In this document: one piece after another, positions 33,016-44,474 of the stretch | Numbering within the stretch: the stretch's first letter is position 1 | Layout of the letters: every line of letters starts with the position of its first letter | Source of the DNA: Fragum whitleyi | Lineage: Eukaryota; Mollusca; Bivalvia; Cardiida; Cardiidae | Direction of reading: 5' to 3' | NCBI GenBank assembly: GCA_948146395.1 | Contig: OX411547.1 | Span: 60,204,566 to 60,268,565 of the forward strand | Length of the DNA: 64,000 bases | Notes under the pieces: generated by a model | Told to the model about the DNA's origin: nothing | What the model saw: only the letters and a program-made list of their open reading frames with translations | Database searches by the model: none | Translations under genes and position numbers: made by a program

Positions 33016-33992
33016 TTGACGGGTGAAATGTCCGGTAAATTCATATTTGAACATGTCTACACAGTCGTATACCCGGTACAGTGTAGTAAAAAAGTGTCCG
33101 GTGTAGAAACATGCAAGATCCAAAAATACAGGTTAATTTCACTGAAGGTGTGAAACAATAGACATTGTGACCAACATAAAATGTCCGATTTTCTTATTTT
33201 TTTTCCTTTGTTTTCTCGTAATGCCAACTGCACAATTTGGATTGAATCGATAAAGTTGCGTGATTAGCAAAAACAAGTTTAAAAAATGAAGCGGTGATTC
33301 CAAGATTCATTTCAGAAAATTGGACTCATAACAAATTTAATCACTTATGTCCCACGATCTTTCGTAAGCCCGAACCCCCAGACACCGGCCCAAATTTTGC
33401 CCGATCTGAATTATCACTGTGGAGGGTGTTTTTTTAGATTTAGTAAATGGAAAACGGCCCAGTGTAGAAACAGGCATTTTGTCATAGGTAAAGTGCAGAA
33501 ACAAAGGTTTTAAGGTTTTGTAAAACCGAAACTGCCTTTTATGGTCACTTCCTCGGAAACTGATTCGAGACTTTTTGAATGTGGGTCGTTACTACTTGCA
33601 CTCGAGTTGCTCAAATGTCGAGAAAATGTGGGATGTGCATAATTTTCTTTGCTGCCTTAAACTGGTTGGATTTCAGGCATATATGTCCCGGATCAACCGA
33701 AGAATTTAAATTTGTATTGTATTTAAATGAGCAATAAAATACATTTAAGGTAATGCTCGAAGATTCAACCTTTAAAACAGTCTTTGTGTTATATGAATAT
33801 ACGATCCTCGGATAAAAATGATCACTTCCATTTGACATAAATTCTTAAATTAGAATAAGTATACTACAATTAGTGTCGCCGATGCGCCGACACAATAAAC
33901 CTTTTTACATTTAGACTGGTGTAGTCCAAGTTATTTTGATTTTTTAAAGTTTTCTTAGCATTGATCACGTTTGATATTTAACAACAACCTAC

Positions 33993-34098
33993 CAATCCTT
34001 GTAAGTAAGAGGCCTGTCCCCTGTGTACCACACCCATACACCTTCAGAAATCTCGTCTGTGGCCCCTATCCAAAACTCTTGACCTCGGTTTGCGTTTA
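33993..34098 (-). CDS. C-type lectin CTL1, exon 4 (WIG motif)
   Basis: The acceptor is TATTTGTAG and the donor GTAGGT; the exon is 106 nt. It encodes GQEFWIGATDEISEGVWVWY and TGDRPLTYKDW. The FWIG motif is the core strand that defines C-type lectin-like domains, and VWVWY is the strand before the ligand-binding loop. The final Trp codon is split, and its last base comes from exon 5. The copy in CTL2 is two codons shorter here (100 nt), which falls in the variable loop. Confidence 0.9.
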
Positions 34099-34424
34099 CT
34101 ACAAATAAAATAAGATTAAAAATTCATAAACAATCTCACGAGACTGAGGTTAAATATTCCATAGTTGGTCCAAAAATCGCGATTGAAGAAATAATTTCCC
34201 GTGACTGATGCTATTCCGCACTTAGTTCAAAGACAATATTTCACTAATAATGTTTATCATGCAATGAAGCCTGTAATTACCTGATATCAACTATCTCATA
34301 AAATGGTATCAGACAGTCTATCTTTTAAGTAATTTGCATACTCATAATCTTGACTAAAACTGCTTTCAAACGAATTTCTTTGATTTTAAATGTTTTATTA
34401 AACTTAAGCATTGAAAAAAAAGTT

Positions 34425-34590
34425 TGATAAATAGTATAATATGTAAGTGTCTTGAATATCAATGTTATCTTGTCTCAGCTGCAAAAGATTATCCTAACAA
34501 AACCTCGTCACAATAAAATTTCTCAACATCATGAAGATAAAATTGATATTTTAGACAACAGCATGATATTATTTTTCTCTTTACCGATGC
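34425..34590. mobile_element. Foldback family E copy (CTL1 intron 3)
   Basis: ATATGTAAGTGTCTTGAATA and TCAATGTTATCTTGTCTC mark the left arm; AAGATAAAATTGATATTTTA the right arm. The apex is degraded. Confidence 0.6.
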
Positions 34591-34786
34591 CGAATTAACC
34601 ATAATTGGTCAAAGACAATAATCTCCTAAGCCTGATGTAAAATATTCCGATTTTGGTCCAAAGATCAACACTCCGCGAAATCAAAGTTATTATAATAAAC
34701 AATCAAGATTTAAATAATCATTTCTTTCTAAGATTACACACATATTATGTTCAGAAACAATAAAATTGGATATAATGACCCCGTAT

Positions 34787-34805
34787 CCCCCCCCCCCCCC
34801 CCCCC
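34787..34805 (+). repeat. Poly-C run of 19
   Basis: Nineteen C in a row in CTL1 intron 3, so G-run in the transcribed RNA. It could form a quadruplex in the pre-mRNA; length is likely to vary. Confidence 0.95.
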
Positions 34806-34984
34806 GCTAAAAAAATAACGATGACAAGTCAATGTGGTTTATGATATGCACCTAGCGAGAACTAGAATGTTTAATGAGAAGCACGTTTTCAGCACATTTT
34901 ATCTTAACTTATTCGATTTTGAATTGATTCCGTTTATGGAAAAAATACAAAGCCAAACAATTTTGAAATTCCAAACATACTTAC

Positions 34985-35081
34985 TGTCTCGGAATAGTCT
35001 TTTTATCGCAGTTCTTAGAAACATGTCCTCATCTTTGGTTTCTATGGAAACAAGGTACGCCTCATGGCCCATACAGTGGTG
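34985..35081 (-). CDS. C-type lectin CTL1, exon 3
   Basis: This 97-nt exon lies between acceptor CTCTTTCAG and donor GTAAGTATG (phase 0 start, phase 1 end). It encodes HHCMGHEAYLVSIETKDED then MFLRTAIKRLFRD. This is the second-helix region of the lectin fold, with the first core cysteine (HHC) and the A-x-LVSIET strand typical of the family. The paralogous exon in CTL2 has exactly the same length and phases. Confidence 0.88.
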
Positions 35082-35199
35082 CTGAAAGAGCAAAATTGTA
35101 GCATTTAAGAGAAGAAGAGAGTATTTATTGATTTCGTGAGGGTATGAAATTAAAAACCAAATCACATTGTATGAATAACCGTAATTCATACATGAGGGT

Positions 35200-35502
35200 G
35201 ATTCATTACCCCCTCCCCCTTTTTTTAAATAAAATATTCAAAAAGGTTCTATAAAAAGCTTCCTCTTTCTTCATGAACCATTCAGGCGCTTACTATTTCG
35301 ATTTTGTCATTGAAATCCTGATTATTTTCGATCTATTTTTAATTTGAATTTAGTTGTTGATCTTATCTTCTTTCATAATTTTGGAGCGATTTTGAATGGT
35401 TTGGGGGACTGTTTGGAATCAAAGAATGAATAAATCGCTGGGTGAGCGATTTAGGATGGTTTTGCTTGAGATGAATGTCAATTTCACGATATTGCTAACT
35501 GT
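35200..35502. mobile_element. MITE family A, copy 9 (5'-truncated, CTL1 intron 2)
   Basis: The right end TTTCACGATATTGCTAACTG and the upstream AATAAATCGCTGGGTGAGCG identify it. The left part starts abruptly at the TACCCCCTCCCCC tract. Confidence 0.7.
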
Positions 35503-35524
35503 AATAATGTTATGCTATACAAAG

Positions 35525-35790
35525 CCCCTTTCGGAACATCATTCGGCCATTTCCGTAAACTGCAACAGAACTCGGATGTATATAAGGCGGATGCGTATGT
35601 AACAAAGTTGTGCATTTTGTTAGGCGGAAAAAGTGTTAGAAAAACAAGCGCGGAAACAACTGGTGCTATCTTTAGATCTATATCTTTTACAGTAAATAAC
35701 GGCTAAAAAATCTTAATTTTTGAGAATGACGAATCATTCTCAAAAATTAAGATTTTTCAGCCTTTATTTACGAATCTAAATATATTTATA
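35525..35790. mobile_element. Repeat with TTTCGGAACATC start and perfect hairpin
   Basis: TTTCGGAACATCATTCGGCC recalls family O. At 35706-35757, AAATCTTAATTTTTGAGAAT pairs perfectly with its complement around a TGACGAATCA loop. ACAAAGCCCCT occurs at 35519 and again near 35958, possibly a target duplication around a larger 430-base unit. Confidence 0.5.
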
Positions 35791-35989
35791 TAAGGTTACA
35801 ATGGTTTCACGTCAGAGACTTGAACGAGTAGCGTTACACTCAAAGTTTCGAGGGCTAATGCCATTGTAAGTGACGTCATCGAGTTTTCCCAAGGTTTTAC
35901 CGTAATGTTTAAAAATAGTCCGTCTATGTACATCCGAGGTTGATCGTGTTCCGAATGTACAAAGCCCCTGACAAAAGAAATTTCCTTAC

Positions 35990-36117
35990 CGCCGCTTCTG
36001 TCCATGACATACTGACATTTTCGTATAGATAGTAACACGATCCTCGGAACTGTGTCCAGCCATCAGGGCAAATACCATTACAACCACATTCCTGAGCCAA
36101 TGTACATGGTATTAGAC
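35990..36117 (-). CDS. C-type lectin CTL1, exon 2 (start of lectin domain)
   Basis: C-type lectin-like domains bind sugars or other ligands, often with calcium, and in molluscs are commonly secreted in mucus or haemolymph as recognition proteins. This 128-nt exon starts after a pyrimidine-rich CTTGTACTAG acceptor in phase 1 and ends before GTAAGG in phase 0. It encodes LAQECGCNGICPDGWTQF followed by RGSCYYLYENVSMSWTEAA. The CPDGW...GSCYY pattern is the usual beginning of a long-form lectin domain with an extra N-terminal disulfide, and SWTEAA is the first helix. No start codon lies in frame before an upstream stop, so the signal peptide must come from an earlier exon that I could not find. 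The carbohydrate ligand cannot be inferred. Confidence 0.85.
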
Positions 36118-36279
36118 CTAGTACAAGGAAACAGGTTAAATTTTGATTTCCTAGACCTTAAAGAAGACGTTTCACCAAAAAGGTATCTAAATTTCACTTT
36201 GGTCACTGCGTAACATTTCGATATACCTGAAGAAAATGTTTCATCAAAACAGTTTCTAAATTTTATACTGGTTCTTACG

Positions 36280-36965
36280 TTTGTAGTTAATAACAGCGTG
36301 AAATTAACAAGGTGTATGAAATTGGAATGATTTCGAAATATTATGAATGTTTTGGAGGGGCAAGTTTTCAATCAATTTAAGAGGAGTATTTCAAAAACGA
36401 TAATTTCATCCGAATAGATGATATTACCGATTTTTTATTAGCTCAATTTAAAAGAATCAACGTATTTTCTGTTTTTGTATCTCCTCGGGCTTACCAGACG
36501 CATTAAAACCCACACGCGATATTACTATAGAGCAGCGATTCGATTCGATTCGGCGAATGACTATGGAAATATTTTGGAATTAAATTGAAATAGTGCGATA
36601 CGTGAGCTTTGGGTAAAATTTAAGGAGGGTAGTACAACATCACTTTGTTTGTCCAATTTTGGCTAAATCATCGATATTTTTAACCTCCCTTTAATGACAT
36701 AATTACATTTTTCTGATTGTGTGTCTTCATGGGTGAATCAGACGCTTTAAATTCTAAACCAGATAATAAGAAAGTGCAATGATCTTATCGAAATGAATGG
36801 AGTGTTGATCGTGTTACACCATTTTGAATGTTTTCTAACAATTTCGGAGCATTTTTGAGAGATATGAAAGACTGATTAGAATGCGTACAGGTGAGGGCTA
36901 ATCGATTGGTGTCGAATGTTTTGATCGAGGTGAATGTCAATTTCACGATGTTACTTACTATATCT
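36280..36965. mobile_element. MITE family A, copy 10 (rearranged pair)
   Basis: The left end is AATAACAGCGTGAAATTAAC, and the right end is TGTCAATTTCACGATGTTAC. It is longer than a single copy (about 690 bases), with a second internal ATTTTTAACCTCCCTTTAAT block. It is probably two partial copies joined, lying just upstream of CTL1 exon 2. Confidence 0.6.
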
Positions 36966-37044
36966 TTTTGTATAGATGTAACAAAGCAATTATGCTAACA
37001 TCACCAACATCATCACCAACAACAACATCCATTCAGTACATGCA

Positions 37045-37551
37045 CAGTTAGCAACATTGTTAAATTTACATTCATCTCGATCACGTTTTTATATTAGTAT
37101 TTTACTCATTAAACTCGTTGATAAAAGGGAAATAATTTTAGTATAGTTTTATTTATATATTTTTATCACTCTCTTCAAACCATTGTGTGTAGCTGTCTAT
37201 GAGTCAACGGCAACGTGTAGATGTATGTGTTATCCGTTGACATGTTCATTTGTTTGATGTTATGATAAAGTTTATTGGTTGTAAAATTTCCTGCTCATAT
37301 TGGGCGCTTTCGATAGCAAATAAAGAATTTTGTATCGGTTCATTAAGAAAGGGGAAGCATTTTTATAAAACCTTTTTCATATGTAATAAAAGAGATGAAA
37401 TAAATATCGCTAATTTTGTTCATCAAGAAAATGAGCGAATATTTGATAACCTCCCTTTAATTTCACTCAAAATGCACTCATTCAAATTCATTCCAAAATC
37501 ATTCCCAATTTATTCACCCTGTCGATTTCACGATGTTGTTAACTGTAAGTA
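37045..37551. mobile_element. MITE family A, copy 11
   Basis: The left end is CAGTTAGCAACATTGTTAAA with TTCATCTCGATCACG; the right end is TTTCACGATGTTGTTAACTG. The extra length relative to 440 bases suggests a small insertion around 37140-37380. Confidence 0.75.
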
Positions 37552-38112
37552 AGAATAAAACCAGCTCTAAAAAGCATTTCATCCAAGTCAAACAAACCAT
37601 ACACCAAAACAGAACTAAGAAAGCGCGAGTTAAGTCCATATTGAGTTGGTATATAACCTAAAGATTTCTTATCTTGACGAAATTCGGTCACAAATACCAT
37701 TTCCTAAACATTTTTTTTCAGAGTAGAACTCTTTCTAAAAAATATATATATACAGTAGTTAAAGTTTGCAATCGCATTATATTTCTATTTAACATTAGTT
37801 CAGAAAAAGTAATTAAATGCTACAATATGCTTTTCAGCCGAGCCAAATTATTTCAGTCGATAAGGCATATTTTTTTGCTTGAAATACGTATGACCAATGG
37901 CCTGCACTGCAAACACCTGTCTGATGTAAAATGTTACAAAGGTAATTGTAAGGCGAGTCAATAGTTTTCCATCGACTGGCCGAATGGAGTATAATCCTCA
38001 GTCGGATGAGCAATAAGGAGCTCTTGAGATTCGCTGCGGTTGTACTGGTGAGGGAGCGGAGAACATTTGTTAGGTGCACTAGGTACTGAAATATAACTGA
38101 AATGCTCCTTAA

Positions 38113-38269
38113 GGTAGTAGAAACGTAATAGTTCCGCCACATTTCGGAACTCATTATCTTTCGCAATGTTGACCGAGGTTTCCTAATGAAAATCATTAGG
38201 AAACCTCGGTTAACACTGTTAAAGTTCATCACGTCCAAACCATTGTGGAACTATTATGGGCCCACTACC
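38113..38269. mobile_element. Palindromic MITE (family C) with TTAA flanks
   Basis: TTAA at 38109-38112 and 38270-38273 flanks GGTAGTAG...CCCACTACC. The centre is a perfect hairpin: GACCGAGGTTTCCTAATGA against TCATTAGGAAACCTCGGTTA. The TTAA flanks hint at a piggyBac-type mechanism, unrelated in sequence to the MITE at 29033. Confidence 0.75.
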
Positions 38270-38384
38270 TTAATACAAAAAGAATGCCTCAGACCTTAAT
38301 AGTTCCGATAATAATTCTGATCATGCAATCATGCAAGTCAATTTATTAAGATCTCTTTTATGCTTTTCGGTGGTTTATCGAGAA

Positions 38385-38765
38385 ATAACGGTAGATTATC
38401 ACTTGATAATCTCACTGCAAAAGCAGTTAAATTATCAAACACTTATACCCTGCTTTTGTGCATTTCATTCTATCTGACGTCATCTATGCAGGGCGAAATA
38501 AGTGACGTCACAATAAACATTGCATAGCAATCACGTGCAAAATGACGCGCTTTACAAAAATATGTCCAAGAAATTTCACATTTTGTCTCATTTTTGCATT
38601 AAAAAATAGAATAATCGTTTGTTTTTCGTGTAAGATCGATTTATATTTCATTTCGTGAACAACAAAAGCTATATTTTCACTCGTGGCTCCGCCACTTGTG
38701 AAAATATAACTGTTGTTGTTCACTCAATGAAATATAAATCGATCGTACACTGAAACAAACGATTA
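38385..38765. mobile_element. Foldback family M with CRE-like sites
   Basis: GTTTTTCGTGTAAGATCGAT and ATTTCATTTCGTGAACAACA pair with TTGTTCACTCAATGAAATAT on the far side. The apex is ATTTTCACTCGTGGCTCCGC CACTTGTGAAAATAT. It carries TGACGTCA-type sites at 38475 and 38503. Confidence 0.7.
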
Positions 38766-39191
38766 TCCTCTATATATTGGATCTGTCATGAGAATTTGTT
38801 TGAGACAAGCTTAGCTTAACCGAGTCCAGAATAGAAATGTTATTAAACTTGATTTGCTTCACTAAATAATTATTTTTTCTATACGAGATTAAGCCAGTGG
38901 ATCCAAGAGAAAAAATAAAAAAAAATATGAAGACAAAATGGGATAGACAAATGTGCAAGTTTGGAGACGAATTTTCACTCATTTTTGCAATGATGAATCC
39001 CTCTACATGGGTTCAAAGAAAACCATCTCCTTCGATGATATATTTATGTCGTCTACATGAACGTTTATGGCCCTCTCCAAAAAAGAAACAAAAATATCTG
39101 AACATATTTTATTTTTTGAAATGATCGACTAGATAGCTGAAACAATGGCTAGATTATTTCTTGGATACAGATAGAAATGAAGTATAGATAG

Positions 39192-39800
39192 TCGGTGATT
39201 TGAGATGAAAAGCCTTTTTTCGGGGGGAGGGGGGAGGAGGGGGGCAATGCGTAGGAATTTATGTGGCGAGCCGGAGGCAAACCGGATAAATTCTGTAACC
39301 GAGTCCGATAAACACTTTCATCTCAATCATATCATCTAATCTATTTTTCCGTTAACAATCGATTTTGAAAATCTATTCGATTATTTACAATTATATACGA
39401 AAATTCAATCTGATGCAGATTTACCACACCGACAACTCATCATAAGGGTTAATGGGTGGATGAGGTGGGATGATCGCTTACGACTGAAGAACTCGATAAT
39501 TGAATGGATTTCTGATGCTGTAGTATGGAAACAATAAACAATAGAACAATTAAGCAATGATTAAGAAGATATGAACCGAGTGATTTTCTAGTCAATCGCC
39601 ATCTCAACCGACCATTTATTCTCAAGTTTTGTTATCATACGGCTAAAGGCAAACCTTAACATAATACCTTCCTTGCAATAAATCTGAGGGTTGACATAGA
39701 TTTAGATCAGATGCAAAGCGACCCAAATACTCCTCGGTTGAATAAAATTTGCGCTGAACCCATCCAGATAAATGTAGCAACTTAATCACAGATGTCAAAC
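39192..39800 (+). mobile_element. Repeat family P, copy 1, with G-rich insertion
   Basis: GTAGGAATTTATGTGGCGAG, AGGGTTAATGGGTGGATGAG and AGAACTCGATAATTGAATGG are colinear with 60945-61560. The opening foldback arm contains an extra G-rich tract at 39222-39244 missing from copy 2. The family continues after a gap at 42755-42930. Confidence 0.7.
39222..39244 (+). repeat. Potential G-quadruplex tract
   Basis: G6-A-G6-A-GG-A-G6 on the plus strand, satisfying the usual four-run pattern. It sits at the position of a foldback arm and has no equivalent in the second family P copy. Confidence 0.9.
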
Positions 39801-39836
39801 AAGTTATTTTTTACTTTACTTATATGAATTCATATA

Positions 39837-40412
39837 TTGAACGGAAGGTTTCCGGGAGATTCATCAGGGCAATACACATGCGTAGCTAACCACGGGGCAA
39901 GTGTTGTAGACCACATGATTGCTTCAACATGTCTATTTAAACATATTTCAGATTTCAAAGTTTTAGATGAGGACTTCTCTGTTCATTTCCCTATAAAATG
40001 TATATTCAAATTTAACATTAATAAAGCTAAAGAGCACTCCAACAAAAAATGTGCTTTAACGCCGTGGGTACGCTTTAAATGGCAACCACCGTTGGTCGAG
40101 TCATTTCATTCCCAATTTACTTCATTGTATGGAGAATCCAATCGAACATTATCATCATCCAGTGATATTCGCTTGCTTAATCATTTGCATGAATTTTTAA
40201 AAGTTTACAGATTATCTGCAAATGATATGAAAAACATAAATTTCACGACAAGTAACACATCCAAACTCTCTGGAAACCAGTATTGGTGGGACAGAGAATG
40301 CAGTCTTTTAAAGGGACGTAAGGATACACCATTACGCAAATTTAGAGTTACGGGAAGTGATTTTGACTTAGTCGCACTTTTTATAACGTCACAAAGAAGT
40401 CAACCAATGTAA
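39837..40412 (+). pseudogene. LINE endonuclease fragment (APE type, C-terminal part)
   Basis: The frame reads NGRFPGDSSGQYTC, GASVVDHMIAS, then FSVHFPI, followed by a basic linker with YWWDRECSLLKGRK. This is the end of the apurinic-like endonuclease and the linker towards the reverse transcriptase in non-LTR retrotransposons. The family normally has SDH at the catalytic site; here Val replaces Asp (SVH). The frame opens mid-domain and ends before any reverse transcriptase motif, so this is a dead fragment. It lies in material absent from the second copy of the flanking repeat at 60945-61890. Confidence 0.75.
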
Positions 40413-42754
40413 CGAAGCAAAAGTTTCTATTTGAAATATATTTGCTATCCTATTGGCTTACTTTTTGTGATAACTTTTTTAATTTCACTCTCAGACATTC
40501 ATCTGACATGACGTAAATGTGGATTTTACGTACTAAGTTGATAGCTGCGTGTAACAAAATGAATTGATGTTCTTTTTTGTTTTATTGGATTACTCTTATT
40601 CCGCGTAAACATTAAACACTAAAATGCATTGCATCCTTCGAAAAAGAACGAAGTTGTGACATGACGTAAATCAAATGGATAGCACATGGACATATGGAAT
40701 ACGGTATGCATATCTGGGAGGTGATGAAATTGCATTTAGCTTCTGTGACTATCGTTTTTATTTTCATACGGTTCATTGCGAATAAATATTGACCCAATAT
40801 GGTTTTACAGATCTTGTTAAACGACAATAGGAGGGCAGCCGAACGTCATGTCGTTACTTTAAAAATGGAATGCTTTCATTATCCCAACTGATTGCAATTG
40901 GTAACAACACCTCTTAGGATCATTCAAGTCTTATTTTTTATCAATGGAAACCTATTGAATAGAACCTACCTGTATACAAGTTAAATTAACGCCACCATGC
41001 CATCAATCGAACGTTAGTGATCGCTTAACCAGAAAAGCGCATTTACTCAATTTCTTAGGTTAGAAAGAAACAGAAGAAACTTTTTTTCCTTCCTGATTAA
41101 CAATATTCTGCAAAATTATCTCTGATAAAACAAGTGTTGCATTATTGTGAGTTAGGTGTAAAGATGATGATGAAGAGTCACCAGAAAGGTCCCATACTCT
41201 AACCAAGCCTTTTTTTATTGAAACAAGATATCCGAAGATGATGTTGATCGCAAGCAACATTTTTTGTGATACAAATTGGAAGTAACGTACCTTTATTAAA
41301 CTGTGTGACTTTTCCATTTTACCGGTCTGTTCAAAATTATGTCATTGTGGTTGGCCATTTTCGTCTAACATAACAAAATTATTGGATTATGGGAGGAAAT
41401 TGGACAGAATTATAATTAATGTCATTCATTTTGTGAAAGATGAATCACATCCTGAAATATATCCCATCGGAGAGAAAACGACTAAACTTTTTGCGCTCAG
41501 TAGATTTTCACAAATTTTGCAATATCTTAAATTCCTGTCTATGCCAAGATGTCTTCCTTTTTCAATCATAAGATCGTGGACTGAGCATCGAAAATTTGAG
41601 AGTGCCTTTTTTTGTTTATAGCTGATGTCCGAGTTTAAGTATAGTTCAGGTGTTAACAAGGATTTTTAAAACTTGTAATGATAAGCTTTAGGAGAATCAT
41701 TAATTTCAGAAAACCATTTTTTGTGTGTAAAATTTTTTAACTCTTTGGGTAAAAGTTTTGAGGAATTGGTTATCATTTCCGACGGTTGAAAATCCAAACA
41801 TGTTCAAAGGCATGGGTATATAACAGATTTTTAATTTGAGTCGCCCAAGTGGTTTTCGCTCGGGGCCTCGTAACTCCAGCCTATTCAAGCTGAATTTGCA
41901 AGGTTTTGGCTACCCACTAACAATATGTCCGATACATTCATGAATCTTATAAACAGCAGTGGTAGAGAGAATTTGAAATAAATTGACGAAATTTATAGTC
42001 GGCTTGCTCCGAGAATTCGTAACTTCATCTTGAAGCAGGATGCGGTTATGAATTTTAGAAGACAGTTGACAAAACTATATTTTGGTCATGTGGTAATTAG
42101 TTATATAGTGGAAATAATATTGTTGATAATTTTGGACGTCACATTGTAGATGTAATTTTATGTATACATTGTACATGGGCCGGTGGCCTAAATACTTCAT
42201 TAAAGAATTGAAAAATTGAATTAAATGTTTTAAAAACCTAACAATTTTTTAGGCGAGACTTTTTCAATTGGAGAAGATATTGACATTAAGTGTTCATAGA
42301 CACTATTTAAGCGTGATATTTTATTTTTCTTGAAAATTATTTATAAGCGAAAATGTTTCTGAACACTTTTTTTTTTAAATGTAAATTAATCGACCCTTAT
42401 TTGGGCAAGTCTATCTAGGTTCGTGTTGGTAGTTGTAGGTTACGGCATCTGCCGAGTTGTGAAGAATGCCTTTGTAGGTGTCGCTTTGAAAAGATTAACG
42501 TCATTGTTTGCATGTCTCAGAATTTTGTAGCTTATGTGAATTGCTTTTTCTATACTAAGGAATGGAAATCTAAATTTGAACACTTTCCCATTGTCCTTTT
42601 TCACTTAAATACAGTATAAAACGAGTGACATAGTTCTCTGCTAAACTGGTAGCCCGATGCATAAATAGGCCAAGGGTCAGTAACCCAGTCAAAGTTCTCT
42701 GTCGCATTTTAAACTATATAGTAATATCAAACGGCTTTTGGATGCACAATCCCC
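40413..42754. other. Insert between halves of repeat family P
   Basis: It contains the minus-strand LINE fragment (41659-41426) and, near 42160-42230, ATGGGCCGGTGGCCTAAATA with ACTTCATTAAAGAATTGAAA, which looks like a LINE 3' end with a GAATT-type tail. The rest is unassigned. Confidence 0.45.
41426..41659 (-). pseudogene. LINE C-terminal zinc-ribbon-like fragment
   Basis: The frame contains ALSNFRCSVHDLMIEKGRHL then IDRNLRYCKICENL. This resembles the C-terminal segment of many animal LINE ORF2 proteins, where an EKGRH-x-RxxRxCxxC stretch precedes a DEYHFLLxC motif. The second part of the motif is not readable here, suggesting decay. Orientation is opposite to the endonuclease fragment at 39837, so it comes from a different insertion. 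Confidence 0.5.
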
Positions 42755-42930
42755 TTTCTCAGACCGAATAGCTACAAAAGTAGAAACGGCAGGTCACGTA
42801 ACCAAGTGACTTCATAAAGCCGTCATGTGATCAATTGACCCGATATCAAAAAGTTAATTTTACCCCCTTTTATCAGGCAATAGTTATATCCAGTGACTGG
42901 ATAAAGAATGATATAAATAAATAACTGAGT
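42755..42930 (+). mobile_element. Repeat family P, copy 1, distal part
   Basis: GGCAGGTCACGTAACCAAGT GACTTCATAAAGCCGTCA and CTTTTATCAGGCAATAGTTA align with 61735-61885. In copy 2 the two parts are about 175 bases apart; here they are 2.95 kb apart, with LINE relics between. Confidence 0.65.
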
Positions 42931-44470
42931 CTTGTTGTCATGATCTATCTATATATTATTCCTTGAAAAAAATATACATATAATGTTATTCTATATACTT
43001 CTATTGGCAAAACATTTTAAAAGATTGACACGTTTAATGAAGTGTCAGCTTTTTAAAAAGATACAACATTGATTGCTCCAGGGAGAGGCCTTATATACAC
43101 TTTTCCATCAAAATTGTCTTATCTTCGAAAATCAAGTGGTCCCACCCACTTCTTCTTTCGTCTTTTGTAAAAAAACAAATCGAAGTTACAAACCCTAGCC
43201 TATGGACAGACATCGTCAAATTGAAAATAGATTTTGTAGCCAGTATCCACAATAATAATAGGTGACGATAAGCCAATAAACCCAAAATGATTATAAAGCA
43301 TTGAAATGGGATAAAAGAAATAAGCTGTACCACAGACGAAATGCAGCAGTATTTAGATGCACAGAATATAGTGCAAATTAGGAGACATTTGATATTTCTG
43401 GTGAAAATAAATTTAACTGGGCTCAAAGTTAGAAAAAATATGGCTTCAATTATTTTCCTTTTTTTCCTGTTGTTTAAATGGATTATGAAAATCGTTGATA
43501 CTCCCTGGATTATAGTACATGGGACCAATTTGTCGGAGGTATTTTGCAAAATGCAAATGTTCCCTATATTTGTGAGTAGATTTTTGTTGCTTAAATAGCC
43601 CCCAAAACGTTTTTATTATCTATGTCAGTTTTCATTTAACAGCCCTCCTAATTTTTTCGCAAATCAGAGAAAATGCATTTTAAGAATCCTTTCACTAGAA
43701 ACCATCAAGTTTTTTTCTTATTGGCGGATATCAGATAATCACCTTAAGCATTAGAACATTCAAATGACACCAACAGATTGGCAACTATTAAGTGTAGAGG
43801 CAACTTTAAATTTGACTTACACAAGCAATAATCGTAAGATGTTTAATAAAACAGACCCCTGATCTTAGGACACTAGAAATGTTATACAGCTCGCCTAGCG
43901 GGCTTTTCTATAAGAGGTTAAGATGAGATTTTCTCAATCAAATTGAGTAACAGATTTTTTTTCTGACATAAAACGAAATTTTGTGATTATAAACGCCCTT
44001 CTTACTAAAGCCCCGTTAAAATTCATTTCGATTACGTCATTATGACGTTAAACAAAGTGAAATCTTAAACATGTATAAGACAAGGCAATCTCAGTTTGCT
44101 TTTCGTTAGAGAAGACAATGGAAATCATGTAACCAAGAACTTCAACTTCATTTTCAATATATATTATTCTATTTCTTTTTTTAAAGAAGACAGCACATAT
44201 GTTCTCCATTCATTTGCCAACGACCACGAATCCACTGCTTTGGAAACTGTAAAGTAAAACACATTTAATGACTTTTGGTCGATAGGTGGGTTTATTGAAA
44301 GTGTACAATACTTGATAAGTTCACTGCTAAATGGGTGAACTGAGCAACGCTTTAATTTCATCTGTGGTTGTTCTAGTCGTAAACAACAAGCGGTTTTTCA
44401 CACATTAAATCGATCTCACAGTGAAATAAACAATAATCTGCTGACTTGGTGCAATTACTTTATTAGTTTA
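42931..44470. other. Intergenic between CTL1 and CTL2, no gene seen
   Basis: Only a MITE D fragment is recognised. The longest ORF (43549-43091, minus, 152 codons) lacks any family motif and its reverse strand is open too, so it is treated as chance. Confidence 0.5.
43795..43860. mobile_element. MITE family D, right-end fragment
   Basis: TTTGACTTACACAAGCAATA then ATCGTAAGATGTTTAATAAA ACAGACCCCT matches the terminus of the family only. Confidence 0.6.
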
Positions 44471-44474
44471 TACG

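Noticed and set aside
35708..35757. Intrinsic-type terminator hairpin
   Set aside because: It is a perfect hairpin but belongs to a dispersed repeat in an animal gene intron; bacterial termination does not apply.
37834..38238. 134-codon minus ORF
   Set aside because: Its N-terminal third lies in palindromic MITE C and nothing in it resembles a known domain.
43091..43549. 152-codon minus ORF in the interval between the lectins
   Set aside because: No family motif, odd composition rich in Ile/Phe/Cys from AT-rich DNA, and an 85-codon ORF on the opposite strand of the same DNA.
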